NCBI GenBank assembly: GCA_031288475.1
Contig: JAITRJ010000001.1
Span: 1 to 38,600, forward strand
Direction: 5' to 3'
DNA from: Helicobacteraceae bacterium
Lineage (GTDB): Bacteria; Campylobacterota; Campylobacteria; Campylobacterales; SZUA-545
Length of the DNA: 38,600 bases
In this document: in pieces, positions 23,793-36,584 of the stretch
Layout: each line of letters begins with the position of its first letter
Position numbering within the stretch: position 1 is the first letter of the stretch
Made by a program: the position numbers and the translations under genes
The notes under the pieces: model-generated
What the model was told of the DNA's origin: nothing
The model's input: only the letters and a program-made list of their open reading frames with translations
The model's database searches: none

Positions 23793-25471
23793 CCTTCTAG
23801 CCCGGTTTTCAAGACCGCGCCGCGGCTCGCGTTGGTTACAAGCAGGCTGTAGCGTTTAAGCCAGCTTGAATCGATTGGCTTGGCAATCGGCGCGAAGCGC
23901 GCGCGGCGCGCGGCGATCTCTTCCCTGCTTAAACGCGCCTCAATCAGGTTTTTATCAATATTGATATAGATTTCATCGCCGTCTTGGAGCAATCCTATCA
24001 AACCGCCCTCCGCCGCTTCGGGCGATATATGTCCGATCGCGCCGCCGCGCGTCGCGCCAGAAAACCTCCCATCGGTGATCAGCGCCACTTTGTCGCCCAG
24101 CCCCATTCCCATAATCAGGCTTGTGGGGGAGAGCATCTCCCGCATTCCCGGTCCGCCCTTTGGTCCTTCGTAGCGGATCACGACTGCGTCTCCCGCCTTA
24201 ATCCCGCCGGAAGAGATTGCTGCGCTAGCCTCCGCTTCGGAGTTGAAGCAAGCCGCTTTGCCCGTAAATTCGCGCATTTTTGGATCGATCGCCGCCGTTT
24301 TCACGACCGCGCCCTGTTCGGCGAGATTACCGAACAAAATCGCCAGCCCGCCGCTCTGCGAATACGGATTGTCTAGCGTACGGATTATCTCCGCGTCCTT
24401 AATGGCTTTGTTCTTAATCCGATCGCCAAGCGTCCCGCCCTCAATTGCGATCGCATCAAGCCGGAGCGTTCCCAGTTTGGATATCTCGTTCATAATCGCG
24501 CTGAGCCCGCCCGCGCGGTGAATATCCTCGATATGCACGCTGCTCAGCGCGGGCGCGATCTTGGCAATATGCGCGACCTTTTTGCCGATTTCGTTAATTT
24601 TACGCAGGTTAAAATCAACGCCCGCCTCCCACGCAATTGCCAGCATATGCAGAACGGTATTTGTGCTGCCGCCCATCGCCATATCGACGACAAAGGCGTT
24701 ATGGATCGCCTTCTCACCTATAATATCGCGGATCTTCGGCGCGTCGTTTCTAGCCATTTGAACGATCCGCCGCGCAGCTTTGCGCAAAAGTTCCTCGCGC
24801 TCGCTACTCAACGCTAATATTGTGCCGTTACCCTCAAAGGCGATCCCCATCGCCTCGCACAGCGTATTCATACTGTTGGCGGTGAACATTCCGCTGCAAC
24901 TTCCCGCGCCAGGACAGGCGGCACACTCGATCTCTTTAAGATCGTCGCTGCCGATCTGCCCCAGCGTCTTTTTGCCCACCGCCTCAAATGCGGAGGTAAG
25001 ATCGACAATCGTCCCGTCCTTAAGCCTGCCCGCCCGCATAGGACCGCCCGAAACGAAGACCGTAGGTACATTGACGCGCAAAGCGCCCATAAGCATACCG
25101 GGCACGATCTTATCGCAGTTTGGAATGCAAAAAAGCGCGTCCAGTTGATGCGCGTTCATCATTGTTTCCACCGAATCGGCAATCAGCTCGCGGCTTGGCA
25201 GCGAATAGCGCATTCCGCCGTGTCCCATCGCTATGCCATCGTCCACGCCGATCGTGTTAAACTCAAACGCGACGCCTCCTGCTTTGACAATCTCCTCTTT
25301 TACAATCGCGGCGTATTCGCGCAGGAAAAAGTGGCCGGGAATAATGTCGATCGCGCTGTTCGCAATACCGATAAACGGCTTGTCAAAATCCTCGTCCTTC
25401 AGCCCCGTCGCCCGCAGCAGCGCGCGGTGCGGCGTTCTCTCATAACCTCTTTTAATAACGTCGCTTCGCAT
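23789..25471 (-). CDS. ilvD: dihydroxy-acid dehydratase
   Basis: This is a 560-residue Fe-S dehydratase of valine/isoleucine biosynthesis that turns dihydroxy acids into 2-keto acids. Cluster-ligand segments are [12 protein letters not shown] (Cys119) and [14 protein letters not shown] (Cys186/Cys192). The early segment reads IIPGH rather than a PCN form, which by family knowledge points to the oxygen-labile [4Fe-4S] type. Other conserved parts are [35 protein letters not shown] and [24 protein letters not shown] precedes the ATG at 25471. The 3' end is coupled to the restriction gene, and a 71-base copy of its internal part lies 2.5 kb away. Confidence 0.96.
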   Translation of the reverse strand: MRSDVIKRGYERTPHRALLRATGLKDEDFDKPFIGIANSAIDIIPGHFFLREYAAIVKEEIVKAGGVAFEFNTIGVDDGIAMGHGGMRYSLPSRELIADSVETMMNAHQLDALFCIPNCDKIVPGMLMGALRVNVPTVFVSGGPMRAGRLKDGTIVDLTSAFEAVGKKTLGQIGSDDLKEIECAACPGAGSCSGMFTANSMNTLCEAMGIAFEGNGTILALSSEREELLRKAARRIVQMARNDAPKIRDIIGEKAIHNAFVVDMAMGGSTNTVLHMLAIAWEAGVDFNLRKINEIGKKVAHIAKIAPALSSVHIEDIHRAGGLSAIMNEISKLGTLRLDAIAIEGGTLGDRIKNKAIKDAEIIRTLDNPYSQSGGLAILFGNLAEQGAVVKTAAIDPKMREFTGKAACFNSEAEASAAISSGGIKAGDAVVIRYEGPKGGPGMREMLSPTSLIMGMGLGDKVALITDGRFSGATRGGAIGHISPEAAEGGLIGLLQDGDEIYINIDKNLIEARLSREEIAARRARFAPIAKPIDSSWLKRYSLLVTNASRGAVLKTGLEG

Positions 25472-25569
25472 AAATCTCCTTTGATCGGCACTGGATTTGA
25501 GCGCGTCCTAAACGCCCGTTAAAACCTTACGTATTTTACAGAGACGAAAATAAGCAAGCGCGCCGCTTT

Positions 25570-26676
25570 TTACGACAGCGCCCGATCGAGATCGGAAATA
25601 ATATCCTCCGCATCCTCTATGCCGCAGGAGAGACGAAGCAGCCGATCATTCACGCCAACCGCGTTTCTCATCTCCTCCGGAATCGCGCCGTGTGTCTGAA
25701 CCAGCGGATAGGTAATCAGCGACTCCACTCCGCCTAAACTCTCCGCGAAAAGGATCATCTCCACCTTCGCTAAAACGCTTTCGACTTTTGCCCGATCCTT
25801 GACGTAAAAGGAGAGCATTCCGTTGCCGCCCCGCGACTGTTTGTGCTTTGGCGCGTAAAAGACCTTTTCCACCGCCTTATGCCCAAGCAGAAACTCGCTG
25901 ACAGCAGCGGCGTTCTGGCGGTGTTTCTCCATACGAAGCGCCAGCGTTTTAATCCCGCGCAGAACAAGCCACGCGTCAAAGGGGGAGAGACTCGCCCCCT
26001 CGCTTTTCTGCGCCTCTCTCAACTGCGCCTCCAGCCCTTCGTCAGAAAGCGCGATCAGTCCCGCGAGCGTGTCATTGTGACCGCTTAGATATTTGCTGGC
26101 GGAATGAACCACGATATCCGCGCTGAATTCCAGCGGATTTTGGAAATAAGGAGTTAAAAAAGTGTTGTCTACAATCAAGATTCCGCCCAAGTGGTGAATC
26201 AGATTCGCACACTCTTGAATATCGCTGATCCTCATCATCGGATTCGACGGCGTCTCTATAAAAAATGCTTTGGTGCCGCGTTTGATCGCGCTCCGCAGCA
26301 CTTCCTGATCGCTGGTGTTCACAAAGCTGAACTCAATACCGTATTTTTCGTAGTATTCGTGGAAAAGACGGTATGTGCCGCCGTAAAGATCGTTGCTGAC
26401 CACAATATGATCCTTCGGGGCGAAGAGTTTGGAGATCGCGCTGATTGCGCCCATTCCACTTGCAAACGCCAATCCGTATTCAGCGCCCTCCAATTTTGCT
26501 ATGGTCATTTCCAGCGTGGTTCGCGTAGGATTGACAGCGCGCGAATAGTCAAAGCCCGTCGAAACGCCCAGCTTTGGATGACGAAACGGCGCGCTTTGAT
26601 AGATTGGCGCGCTTACGGCTCCTGTTTTTTCGTCAAAATAGTAAGCGCCGTGAACACACAGAGATTCTCTTTTCAT
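25570..26676 (-). CDS. cystathionine beta-lyase-like PLP enzyme (Cys/Met metabolism family)
   Basis: This is a 368-residue member of the Cys/Met-metabolism PLP family. Conserved parts are DYSRAVNPTRTTLE, YGLAFASGMGAI, FIETPSNPMMRI, VDNTFLTPYFQNPLEFSADI, the PLP-lysine segment VHSASKYLSGHNDTLAG, and SLGGVESLITYPLVQTHG. The C-terminal segment (RLSCGIEDAEDIISDLDRAL) looks more like MetC-type lyases than like synthases. It is coupled by a four-base overlap to a paralogue upstream, an arrangement similar to the metI-metC pair of Bacillus, so one gene may form cystathionine and the other cleave it to homocysteine. The precise activity is not settled by sequence. Confidence 0.85.
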   Translation of the reverse strand: MKRESLCVHGAYYFDEKTGAVSAPIYQSAPFRHPKLGVSTGFDYSRAVNPTRTTLEMTIAKLEGAEYGLAFASGMGAISAISKLFAPKDHIVVSNDLYGGTYRLFHEYYEKYGIEFSFVNTSDQEVLRSAIKRGTKAFFIETPSNPMMRISDIQECANLIHHLGGILIVDNTFLTPYFQNPLEFSADIVVHSASKYLSGHNDTLAGLIALSDEGLEAQLREAQKSEGASLSPFDAWLVLRGIKTLALRMEKHRQNAAAVSEFLLGHKAVEKVFYAPKHKQSRGGNGMLSFYVKDRAKVESVLAKVEMILFAESLGGVESLITYPLVQTHGAIPEEMRNAVGVNDRLLRLSCGIEDAEDIISDLDRALS

Positions 26677-27800
26677 CGTAATGCCCTTTCAAAATCTTCC
26701 ATCAGATCATCGATATTTTCCAATCCAGCCGAGATTCTAATCAATCTTTCGCTGATCCCCAGCTTCTCCCTTTGCGCGGGAGGCATCGCCGCGTGACTCA
26801 TCCGTACGGGATAGCTGGCTATTGTCTCCACACCGCCTAAACTGACAGCCCTTGCGCATAATCTGGTCTTTTTCAGAAAATCAAGCGCCCGATCGAGTGT
26901 TTTTGTCTCAAACGAAAACACCGCGCCAAAGCCCTCCGCCTGCGAAATATGAAGATTTTTCTCATCACTGAACTCCGGGTAAAAAACGCGATCGATCTCC
27001 CTGTGAGATTGCAGGAATAACGCAAGTTTTCGGGCGTTTTGCTCCTCAATTGACATTCTTGCCTTCAGCGTTTTAATTCCGCGCAGCACGAGAAAGCAGT
27101 CAAAAGAGGATGGCACTGCGCCAAAACCGTTCTGAACGGCGTATATCAACTTACCGATCTTCTCCGTAGCAGCCACCGCCAACCCAAAAATCACGTCGCT
27201 GTGCCCTCCCAAGAATTTGGTCGCCGAGTGAACCACGATATCCGCGCCAAATTCGATCGGACGTTGCAACAACGGCGTCATAAAGGTGTTATCCACAATA
27301 GTTAAAAGCCCCTTTTCTCTGGCGATCGCTATCGCCGTTCTCAGATCGGTTATTTTCAGCAACGGATTGGAAGGAGTCTCCAAAAACAGCGCTTTGGTGC
27401 CAGGTCTGATCGCGCGTTTTATTGCCTCCGCGTCGGAAGCATTCACAGCGGTATGTTCCAAATTCCACCGCCTGTAAAAGGTGTTTAATATACGGTAACT
27501 TCCACCGTAAATATCCTCCGCCGTTACAATATGATCACCCGCGGAAAATATGCCAAGTATGCTGGCTATAGCAGCCATACCGCTGGAAAAGGCATAGCCT
27601 TTCAACCCTCCCTCCAGAAACGCAATTGTCTCCTCCAAAGCTTTCCTGGTCGGGTTGGAACTTCTCGCGTAGTCGTACTCCTGCTCTCCTGAAACATCCA
27701 TCTGATCAAAAGTGGAGGAGACAGAGATTGAAGCGTTAATTGCGCCTGTTATTCTGTCGCGGTCAAAGCCGCCATGAATAAGTTTTGTATCTTGTTTCAT
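26673..27800 (-). CDS. cystathionine gamma-synthase/lyase-like PLP enzyme
   Basis: This is a 375-residue paralogue of the downstream gene. It has DYARSSNPTRKALE, GYAFSSGMAAI, FLETPSNPLLKI, VDNTFMTPLLQRPIEFGADI, PLP-lysine segment VHSATKFLGGHSDVIFG and SLGGVETIASYPVRMSHA. The segments are closer to MetB/MetI-type gamma-synthases or gamma-lyases; which one depends on substrate-pocket details I cannot judge here. It overlaps queD by four bases upstream and the beta-lyase-like gene by four bases downstream, giving a tight queD - PLP enzyme - PLP enzyme operon. Methionine supply is the likely role. Confidence 0.82.
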   Translation of the reverse strand: MKQDTKLIHGGFDRDRITGAINASISVSSTFDQMDVSGEQEYDYARSSNPTRKALEETIAFLEGGLKGYAFSSGMAAIASILGIFSAGDHIVTAEDIYGGSYRILNTFYRRWNLEHTAVNASDAEAIKRAIRPGTKALFLETPSNPLLKITDLRTAIAIAREKGLLTIVDNTFMTPLLQRPIEFGADIVVHSATKFLGGHSDVIFGLAVAATEKIGKLIYAVQNGFGAVPSSFDCFLVLRGIKTLKARMSIEEQNARKLALFLQSHREIDRVFYPEFSDEKNLHISQAEGFGAVFSFETKTLDRALDFLKKTRLCARAVSLGGVETIASYPVRMSHAAMPPAQREKLGISERLIRISAGLENIDDLMEDFERALR

Positions 27801-28336
27801 ACTGCCCCTAAGATCTCGGTAAAACGCTTTCTGCTATCATTATCTTCCAGAATTGTCTTTGAAAAAGCAAAATCCTCAGCGAGAATCACCCCCATACTTT
27901 CATTGTTTACATCTTCCAAAAACGCCTGAGCATAACCACTTTCGGTTTCGTGAACGATCACGCTGTAAACCGACACGTTCCACTCCTTTGCCAGAGCGCG
28001 GCGGGCAAACCAGAAGATCACGCGCGCGAATTGTTCAGCACTTGGATTTACGCCTAAGATTACCCAGCGGCTGCTGAATTTCTTCATCACTTCAATAAAC
28101 TCAGCGCTGTCGTCTTTCCAAATGATGATCGAATGATCAAAAATATCAATGAAAAAATTAATAATCTCTTTTACACGCGTAAAATCAAGAACAAGCTGCC
28201 CCTCCCTGAAGCGATTTGATTCAAGCAGCAGTTCCGCTTTATAGCTGTGGCCGTGAATACTCTCCCTGCACCGCGCATCCTCCGCGCCTCTTAAAATATG
28301 CGCGCTTTCAAACCGAAAAAGCTTTCGTATGATCAT
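27797..28336 (-). CDS. queD: 6-carboxytetrahydropterin synthase (QueD / PTPS family)
   Basis: Enzyme of the queuosine/7-deazaguanine pathway that makes 6-carboxy-tetrahydropterin. It has the zinc-binding histidines (FESAHI, His13; HGHSY, His28 and His30), the catalytic Cys23 in ARCRES, and the Glu of VIVHETESG. At 179 residues it is longer than E. coli QueD (about 120), owing to an insertion around residues 68-100 (IIIWKDDSAEFIEVMKKFSS), a layout I believe is common in Campylobacterota. GGAAGG lies just before the ATG at 28336, and the ruvC stop is immediately upstream. Downstream it overlaps the first transsulfuration gene. Confidence 0.9.
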   Translation of the reverse strand: MIIRKLFRFESAHILRGAEDARCRESIHGHSYKAELLLESNRFREGQLVLDFTRVKEIINFFIDIFDHSIIIWKDDSAEFIEVMKKFSSRWVILGVNPSAEQFARVIFWFARRALAKEWNVSVYSVIVHETESGYAQAFLEDVNNESMGVILAEDFAFSKTILEDNDSRKRFTEILGAV

Positions 28337-28813
28337 CTACCTTCCTATCACAATCCGTTGCGCGTGCGTAATAGCCACGGCGATCGCGTCGGTAGTGTCA
28401 AGCGGCTTGATCTCCTGTTTGATCGCCAGGAGAATTTTAACCATATAAGCCACTTGTTCCTTAGCGGCTTTTCCTTTTCCCGTTACCGATTTTTTCACCT
28501 GTAAAGGTGTATATTCGTGAAAACTGCCGAATTCCTGAATGATTTTTAACGCCAACGCTCCACGGAATTGTGCGAGTTTAATCACCGTTTTGGGATTATA
28601 GGCGAAGAAGATATCCTCAACCGCCACTTCATCGACTCTAACTTTTTTTATGACGAGATCAAACCCTTCAATAAGTTCACAGATCTGCTCCTGAAGACGG
28701 TTTGACGAGATTTTGATAAAACCGGCTTCAACCAGTTTCATTCTCTTTTTTGAGAGTTCCAAGAGAGCATAACCACACTTCGCAGTGCCTGGATCGATAC
28801 CTAAAATCAACAC
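28337..28813 (-). CDS. ruvC: Holliday junction resolvase RuvC
   Basis: Homodimeric endonuclease that cuts Holliday junctions together with RuvAB. From GTG 28813 (AAGGAGG at ideal spacing) it is 158 residues, the usual length. The catalytic acids are Asp7 (GIDPGT), Glu66 ([11 protein letters not shown]), Asp139 and Asp142 ([14 protein letters not shown]). The longer ORF start at 28843 runs over the ribosome site and is rejected. It is divergent from dnaA across 90 bases that contain a DnaA box, an arrangement also known in Helicobacter and Campylobacter relatives. It is followed without a gap by queD. Confidence 0.95.
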   Translation of the reverse strand: MLILGIDPGTAKCGYALLELSKKRMKLVEAGFIKISSNRLQEQICELIEGFDLVIKKVRVDEVAVEDIFFAYNPKTVIKLAQFRGALALKIIQEFGSFHEYTPLQVKKSVTGKGKAAKEQVAYMVKILLAIKQEIKPLDTTDAIAVAITHAQRIVIGR

Positions 28814-28856
28814 GAAACCCTCCTTAAACAAAATTTCCTTCACGCCGTTTTCACTA

Positions 28857-28865
28857 TGTGAATAA
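28857..28865. other. DnaA box (Campylobacterota type) between ruvC and dnaA
   Basis: TGTGAATAA (reverse TTATTCACA) fits the YYATTCACN DnaA-box form described for Helicobacter. The preceding bases (TTCAC-TAT-GTGAA) make it part of a short inverted repeat. It sits where the upstream half of a bipartite origin (oriC1) would be. Confidence 0.6.
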
Positions 28866-28903
28866 GTCGTATGTTATGATTTTTGTACTTGAAAGGAGAG
28901 AAG

Positions 28904-30223
28904 GTGATTTTTGATCTAGTAAAAAACGAACTGAAAAAGAGCGTTCCGAACGACGAGTTTTCCCGCTACATAAGTCAACTGACTTATGCTGAAGATGAAT
29001 CATTCTCTGACTGCGTCTGCCTGAACGCGCCAAATCCTTACATAGCCGCGTGGGTACAGACAAAGTACGCGTCAAAAATAGCAGGAACATTTCAAGAGCT
29101 AAATGGCACCACTCCACAGGTGATCATTAAGATAAAACATCCGCGGGCAAGAACCGTCATCAGCGCTGACGACATACTCCAAAAAGAGATAAAAACCGCT
29201 AAAAGCACACTTCTAAACCCTTCCTACACATTTGAGAGCTTTGTAATCGGCCGTTCTAACGACCTTGCTTTCTCCGTTGCTAAAGCGGTATGTGAAAATC
29301 CTGATGTCCTTTATAATCCCGTTTTCATCCACGGAGGCGTCGGACTGGGGAAAACTCATCTTTTACAGGCGATTGGCAACGCGGCTGTAAAAAATAACAA
29401 ACACGTCATCTACAGCACCTGCGATCAATTCACTAACGAATTTATCTTTCACATAAACAATCACTCAATGGAACGTTTCAGGGATAAATACCGCCACTGC
29501 GACTTCTTCCTAATTGACGACGTACAATTTTTGAGCACCCGCGAATCCACGCAGGAGGAATTTTTCAACACTTTCAACGACCTTCACAACGATAAGAAAC
29601 AGATCGTGCTGACCGCCGACAAGAACCCAAAATTGATCGCAGGACTTGAAGAAAGGCTTAAAAGCCGCTTTATGTGGGGAATGATAGCGGATATCCAACG
29701 CCCCGATCTTGAAACAAAAATCGCAATTATCAAAAAGAAGTGCGAAATCGACCAAATCAAAATCAGCGATGAAATCGTCAATTACATAGCAACCATTCTT
29801 GAAGAAAACATCCGCGAAATCGAAGGAGCGCTGATCAGAATCAGAGCCTACGCCAATATGCTGAATCAGGCGATCACAATTGATTTTGTCAAAGATACAT
29901 TAAAAGACTATATTAAGGAAAAACACGAAAACATCACAATTGAAGAGATTATCACTACAGTCGCAAAAGAACTGAACTGCAAGCCAAGCGAAATCCGCAG
30001 CAAATCAAGAACGGCGCGGATTGTCAATGCCAGAAGAATGGTAATTTTCCTTGCCCACAAGCTCACACAAAACTCAATGAGAGTCATAGCGGAATACTTC
30101 GAAATGAAGGATCATTCAGCTGTAAGCCATTCTTTAAGGACAATTTCGCAAATCATTGCCAGCGACGCCGGTTTTAAACTGAAAATTGACGAACTATCCA
30201 GCAAAATCACCTCCGTACACTAA
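28904..30223 (+). CDS. dnaA: chromosomal replication initiator DnaA
   Basis: AAA+ initiator that melts the origin. From GTG 28904 (GGAGAG just upstream) it is 439 residues. It has an N-terminal domain I (FDLVKNELKKSVPNDEFSRY), a short linker, Walker A GGVGLGKT at about 144-151, Walker B FFLIDDVQFLSTRE, and a C-terminal helix-turn-helix domain IV with FEMKDHSAVSHSL. The TTG at 28883 overlaps the ribosome site and is unlikely as a start. DnaA boxes flank the gene on both sides. dnaN and gyrB follow on the same strand, the usual order at origins. Confidence 0.97.
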   Translation: MIFDLVKNELKKSVPNDEFSRYISQLTYAEDESFSDCVCLNAPNPYIAAWVQTKYASKIAGTFQELNGTTPQVIIKIKHPRARTVISADDILQKEIKTAKSTLLNPSYTFESFVIGRSNDLAFSVAKAVCENPDVLYNPVFIHGGVGLGKTHLLQAIGNAAVKNNKHVIYSTCDQFTNEFIFHINNHSMERFRDKYRHCDFFLIDDVQFLSTRESTQEEFFNTFNDLHNDKKQIVLTADKNPKLIAGLEERLKSRFMWGMIADIQRPDLETKIAIIKKKCEIDQIKISDEIVNYIATILEENIREIEGALIRIRAYANMLNQAITIDFVKDTLKDYIKEKHENITIEEIITTVAKELNCKPSEIRSKSRTARIVNARRMVIFLAHKLTQNSMRVIAEYFEMKDHSAVSHSLRTISQIIASDAGFKLKIDELSSKITSVH

Positions 30224-30230
30224 TCCATAA

Positions 30231-30239
30231 TGTGAATAA
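30231..30239. other. DnaA box between dnaA and dnaN
   Basis: TGTGAATAA again (reverse TTATTCACA), eight bases after the dnaA stop, in AT-rich DNA. It corresponds to the position of oriC2, where unwinding occurs in Helicobacter. A long-loop inverted repeat (AAAAGCCA 30260-30267 / TGGCTTTT 30288-30295) follows. Only one good box is visible on each side, fewer than in well-studied origins. Confidence 0.55.
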
Positions 30240-30346
30240 TTGTAAAATCTCAAAAACCAAAAAGCCACGAACCAAACGTGCAAAAAATGGCTTTTCACGT
30301 TTTCACGCCGGCTACTACGGCTACTACAAGAATTAAAGGAGATCGC

Positions 30347-34928
<4,582 letters not shown>

Positions 34929-34946
34929 ATTTTATAAACTGGAATG

Positions 34947-35056
34947 AAAGGCTTCTTCCCAGATAACTGCGGCACACGACATTAACGGTTGGACTGCTCG
35001 GTTCCCCGCCTGACCCGGTGACCGGCAAAATCGTTGCACAGGTCTGAAAAGAAGCG
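34947..35056 (-). ncRNA. ffs: signal recognition particle RNA (4.5S)
   Basis: On the minus strand the conserved SRP domain IV is visible: GGGTCAGGCGGGGAACCGAG then CAGTCC, i.e. a symmetric internal loop (TCAGG / AGCAG) capped by a GGAA tetraloop. The two ends pair over about a dozen bases (CUUCUUUUCAGA at 35043-35054 with UCUGGGAAGAAG at 34952-34963, including G-U pairs), closing a rod of about 110 nt, the expected size. A TATAAT -10 box at 35061-35066 places the start near 35055, agreeing with the paired end. The RNA binds Ffh to target membrane proteins. Confidence 0.9.
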
Positions 35057-35090
35057 GCTAATTATATATCAAATAATTTTAATTAGCCGC
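35054..35090 (-). terminator. thrC terminator hairpin
   Basis: An 11-base perfect inverted repeat, GCGGCTAATTA (35054-35064) and its complement (35080-35090), with a 15-base loop, is followed on the minus strand by TTCTTTTC. The thrC stop codon lies inside the first-transcribed arm. The hairpin shares bases with the ffs promoter and 5' end. Confidence 0.75.
35061..35066 (-). promoter_or_regulatory. -10 box of ffs
   Basis: A perfect TATAAT on the minus strand lies about six bases before the paired 5' end of the SRP RNA. No good -35 is seen, as is usual in Campylobacterota. It falls in the arm and loop of the thrC terminator. Confidence 0.65.
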
Positions 35091-36519
35091 GCTGAGTGAT
35101 AAAATCAATTATTTTCTCTTCGATCTCTTCAGCGCGAATCGGCGGCGGGTTTGTGTGTTCTCCCTCAAACAACGCCATCACGGGTGAACTGATAGAAACC
35201 CTGAACTCAGCGTTTATCTTCTTTAACGCATTTTCGTCGCTGTCTGTGCCAAGACGAAACGCTTTTAACAGTGTCGGGGCGAATTTGATCCATTCGGCGG
35301 TAGAGCAGATTACTTTCTTTTTAGAATTTCCAAGCCGTGCGGCGTGTATGCAGGTTGCGGTGTGAGGATCGATGACATATCCGTTTTTCGCGCTCTCGAA
35401 AAGCGCCGTGTTTACCATATCTTCATTTGACCACGCAGCTTCAAAAATGCTCTGCATAACGTCAAGCTCTTTTTCGTTCAAAGCAAAAAACCGCTCGTTC
35501 TCCAGCGAAGTAAACATCTCGTTCGCGCGCTCGCACCCAAAGAGATTAAAAACTACCCTTTCCACGTTGCTTGACTTCAGAATATCCATCGCGGGGGAAG
35601 TCGTCTCAACCAACTTTCGTTTGCGCAGATCGTATTGACCGCTCATAATAAGATCGGTTAGGATATTGTTGTCATTGCTTGACACGACGATTTTGCCTAT
35701 GGGAAAACCCATTTTACGGGCATAGAACGCTCCCAGTGCATTGCCGAAATTTCCGCTTGGAATGACGATATCGATCGACTCGCCAATGGCGAGGGCGCTT
35801 CTGGCATGGTAGATAATCTGAAATAAAATCCGCCCGAAATTTACCGAATTTGCTGCGCTTACTCTTATATTTTGCCATTTTAACATGTCCGCGAATCTTC
35901 CGCTGGAAAGCAGCTTTTTAAGCGCATTCTGCGCGTCGTCAAAATCCCCTTCGATCGCGATAACCTTCAAATTTGGCGCTTTCTGGCTTATCATTTGCAG
36001 TTCCTGTACCCTGCTTGTTCTGCCGTGCGGGTAGAGGCACACCACATCAATATTATCCGCGCCTGAAAAGCTTTTCAGCGCCGCCGGACCCGTGTCGCCG
36101 CTGGTAGCGGTCAGAATCAGCAATTTCTCGTCCCTTTTTGCCGCGAGATCTCTCAGAATGCTCCCAAACGGACAGAGCGCCATATCTTTAAACGATCGCG
36201 TAGGTCCGTGCCAAAGTTCACACACAAAAAGATTGTTTCCTATCTCTTTAAGCGGCGCCGGATCATTTGGATTGTCGAAAAGCGCGTAGCTCTCCAGCGC
36301 CCGTTCTATTGTGTCGTCGTCGATATCTATATTCAGCTTTTTGATCACCTGTTTCGCCAGATTCGCATATGAAAGCGTGGACAGCTTCCGCCGCTCCTTT
36401 TCTGAGAAAACGGGTAGCTCTTTTGGCGCGTAGAGTCCTCCAAGTGCGGACATTGGCTCTAGCACAGCCTGCGAAAAAGTTACCGCCTGATCGTTCAGGC
36501 GGGTAGGGAAAAGAAGCAT
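35083..36519 (-). CDS. thrC: threonine synthase
   Basis: PLP enzyme converting O-phosphohomoserine to threonine, 478 residues. The PLP Lys111 is in GPTRSFKDMAL; ATSGDTGPAALKSF and IPSGNFGNALGAFYA bind the phosphate groups. The N-terminal ALGGLYAP segment is family-typical (SDGGLYVP in many). The long form and internal segments place it with the E. coli/yeast-like class. AAGGA precedes the ATG at 36519. It is divergent from alr across 65 bases. The terminator hairpin overlaps its stop codon. Confidence 0.95.
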   Translation of the reverse strand: MLLFPTRLNDQAVTFSQAVLEPMSALGGLYAPKELPVFSEKERRKLSTLSYANLAKQVIKKLNIDIDDDTIERALESYALFDNPNDPAPLKEIGNNLFVCELWHGPTRSFKDMALCPFGSILRDLAAKRDEKLLILTATSGDTGPAALKSFSGADNIDVVCLYPHGRTSRVQELQMISQKAPNLKVIAIEGDFDDAQNALKKLLSSGRFADMLKWQNIRVSAANSVNFGRILFQIIYHARSALAIGESIDIVIPSGNFGNALGAFYARKMGFPIGKIVVSSNDNNILTDLIMSGQYDLRKRKLVETTSPAMDILKSSNVERVVFNLFGCERANEMFTSLENERFFALNEKELDVMQSIFEAAWSNEDMVNTALFESAKNGYVIDPHTATCIHAARLGNSKKKVICSTAEWIKFAPTLLKAFRLGTDSDENALKKINAEFRVSISSPVMALFEGEHTNPPPIRAEEIEEKIIDFITQRG

Positions 36520-36555
36520 GGCAGTCCTTAACGGATTATTTTTTTGCGCGATTTT

Positions 36556-36561
36556 ACTACA
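36556..36561 (+). promoter_or_regulatory. probable -10 box of alr
   Basis: TACAAT, preceded by a T-rich stretch, lies about 24 bases before the alr ATG in the 65-base thrC-alr divergent interval. The placement and sequence fit a sigma-70-type -10 element; there is no clear -35. Confidence 0.4.
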
Positions 36562-36584
36562 ATGCGCGTTTTTGAGGATAAGAG

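Noticed and set aside
30278-30346. N-terminal extension of dnaN
   Set aside because: TTG 30347 has AAAGGAG at the right distance and starts the clamp fold; the extension overlaps the origin region.
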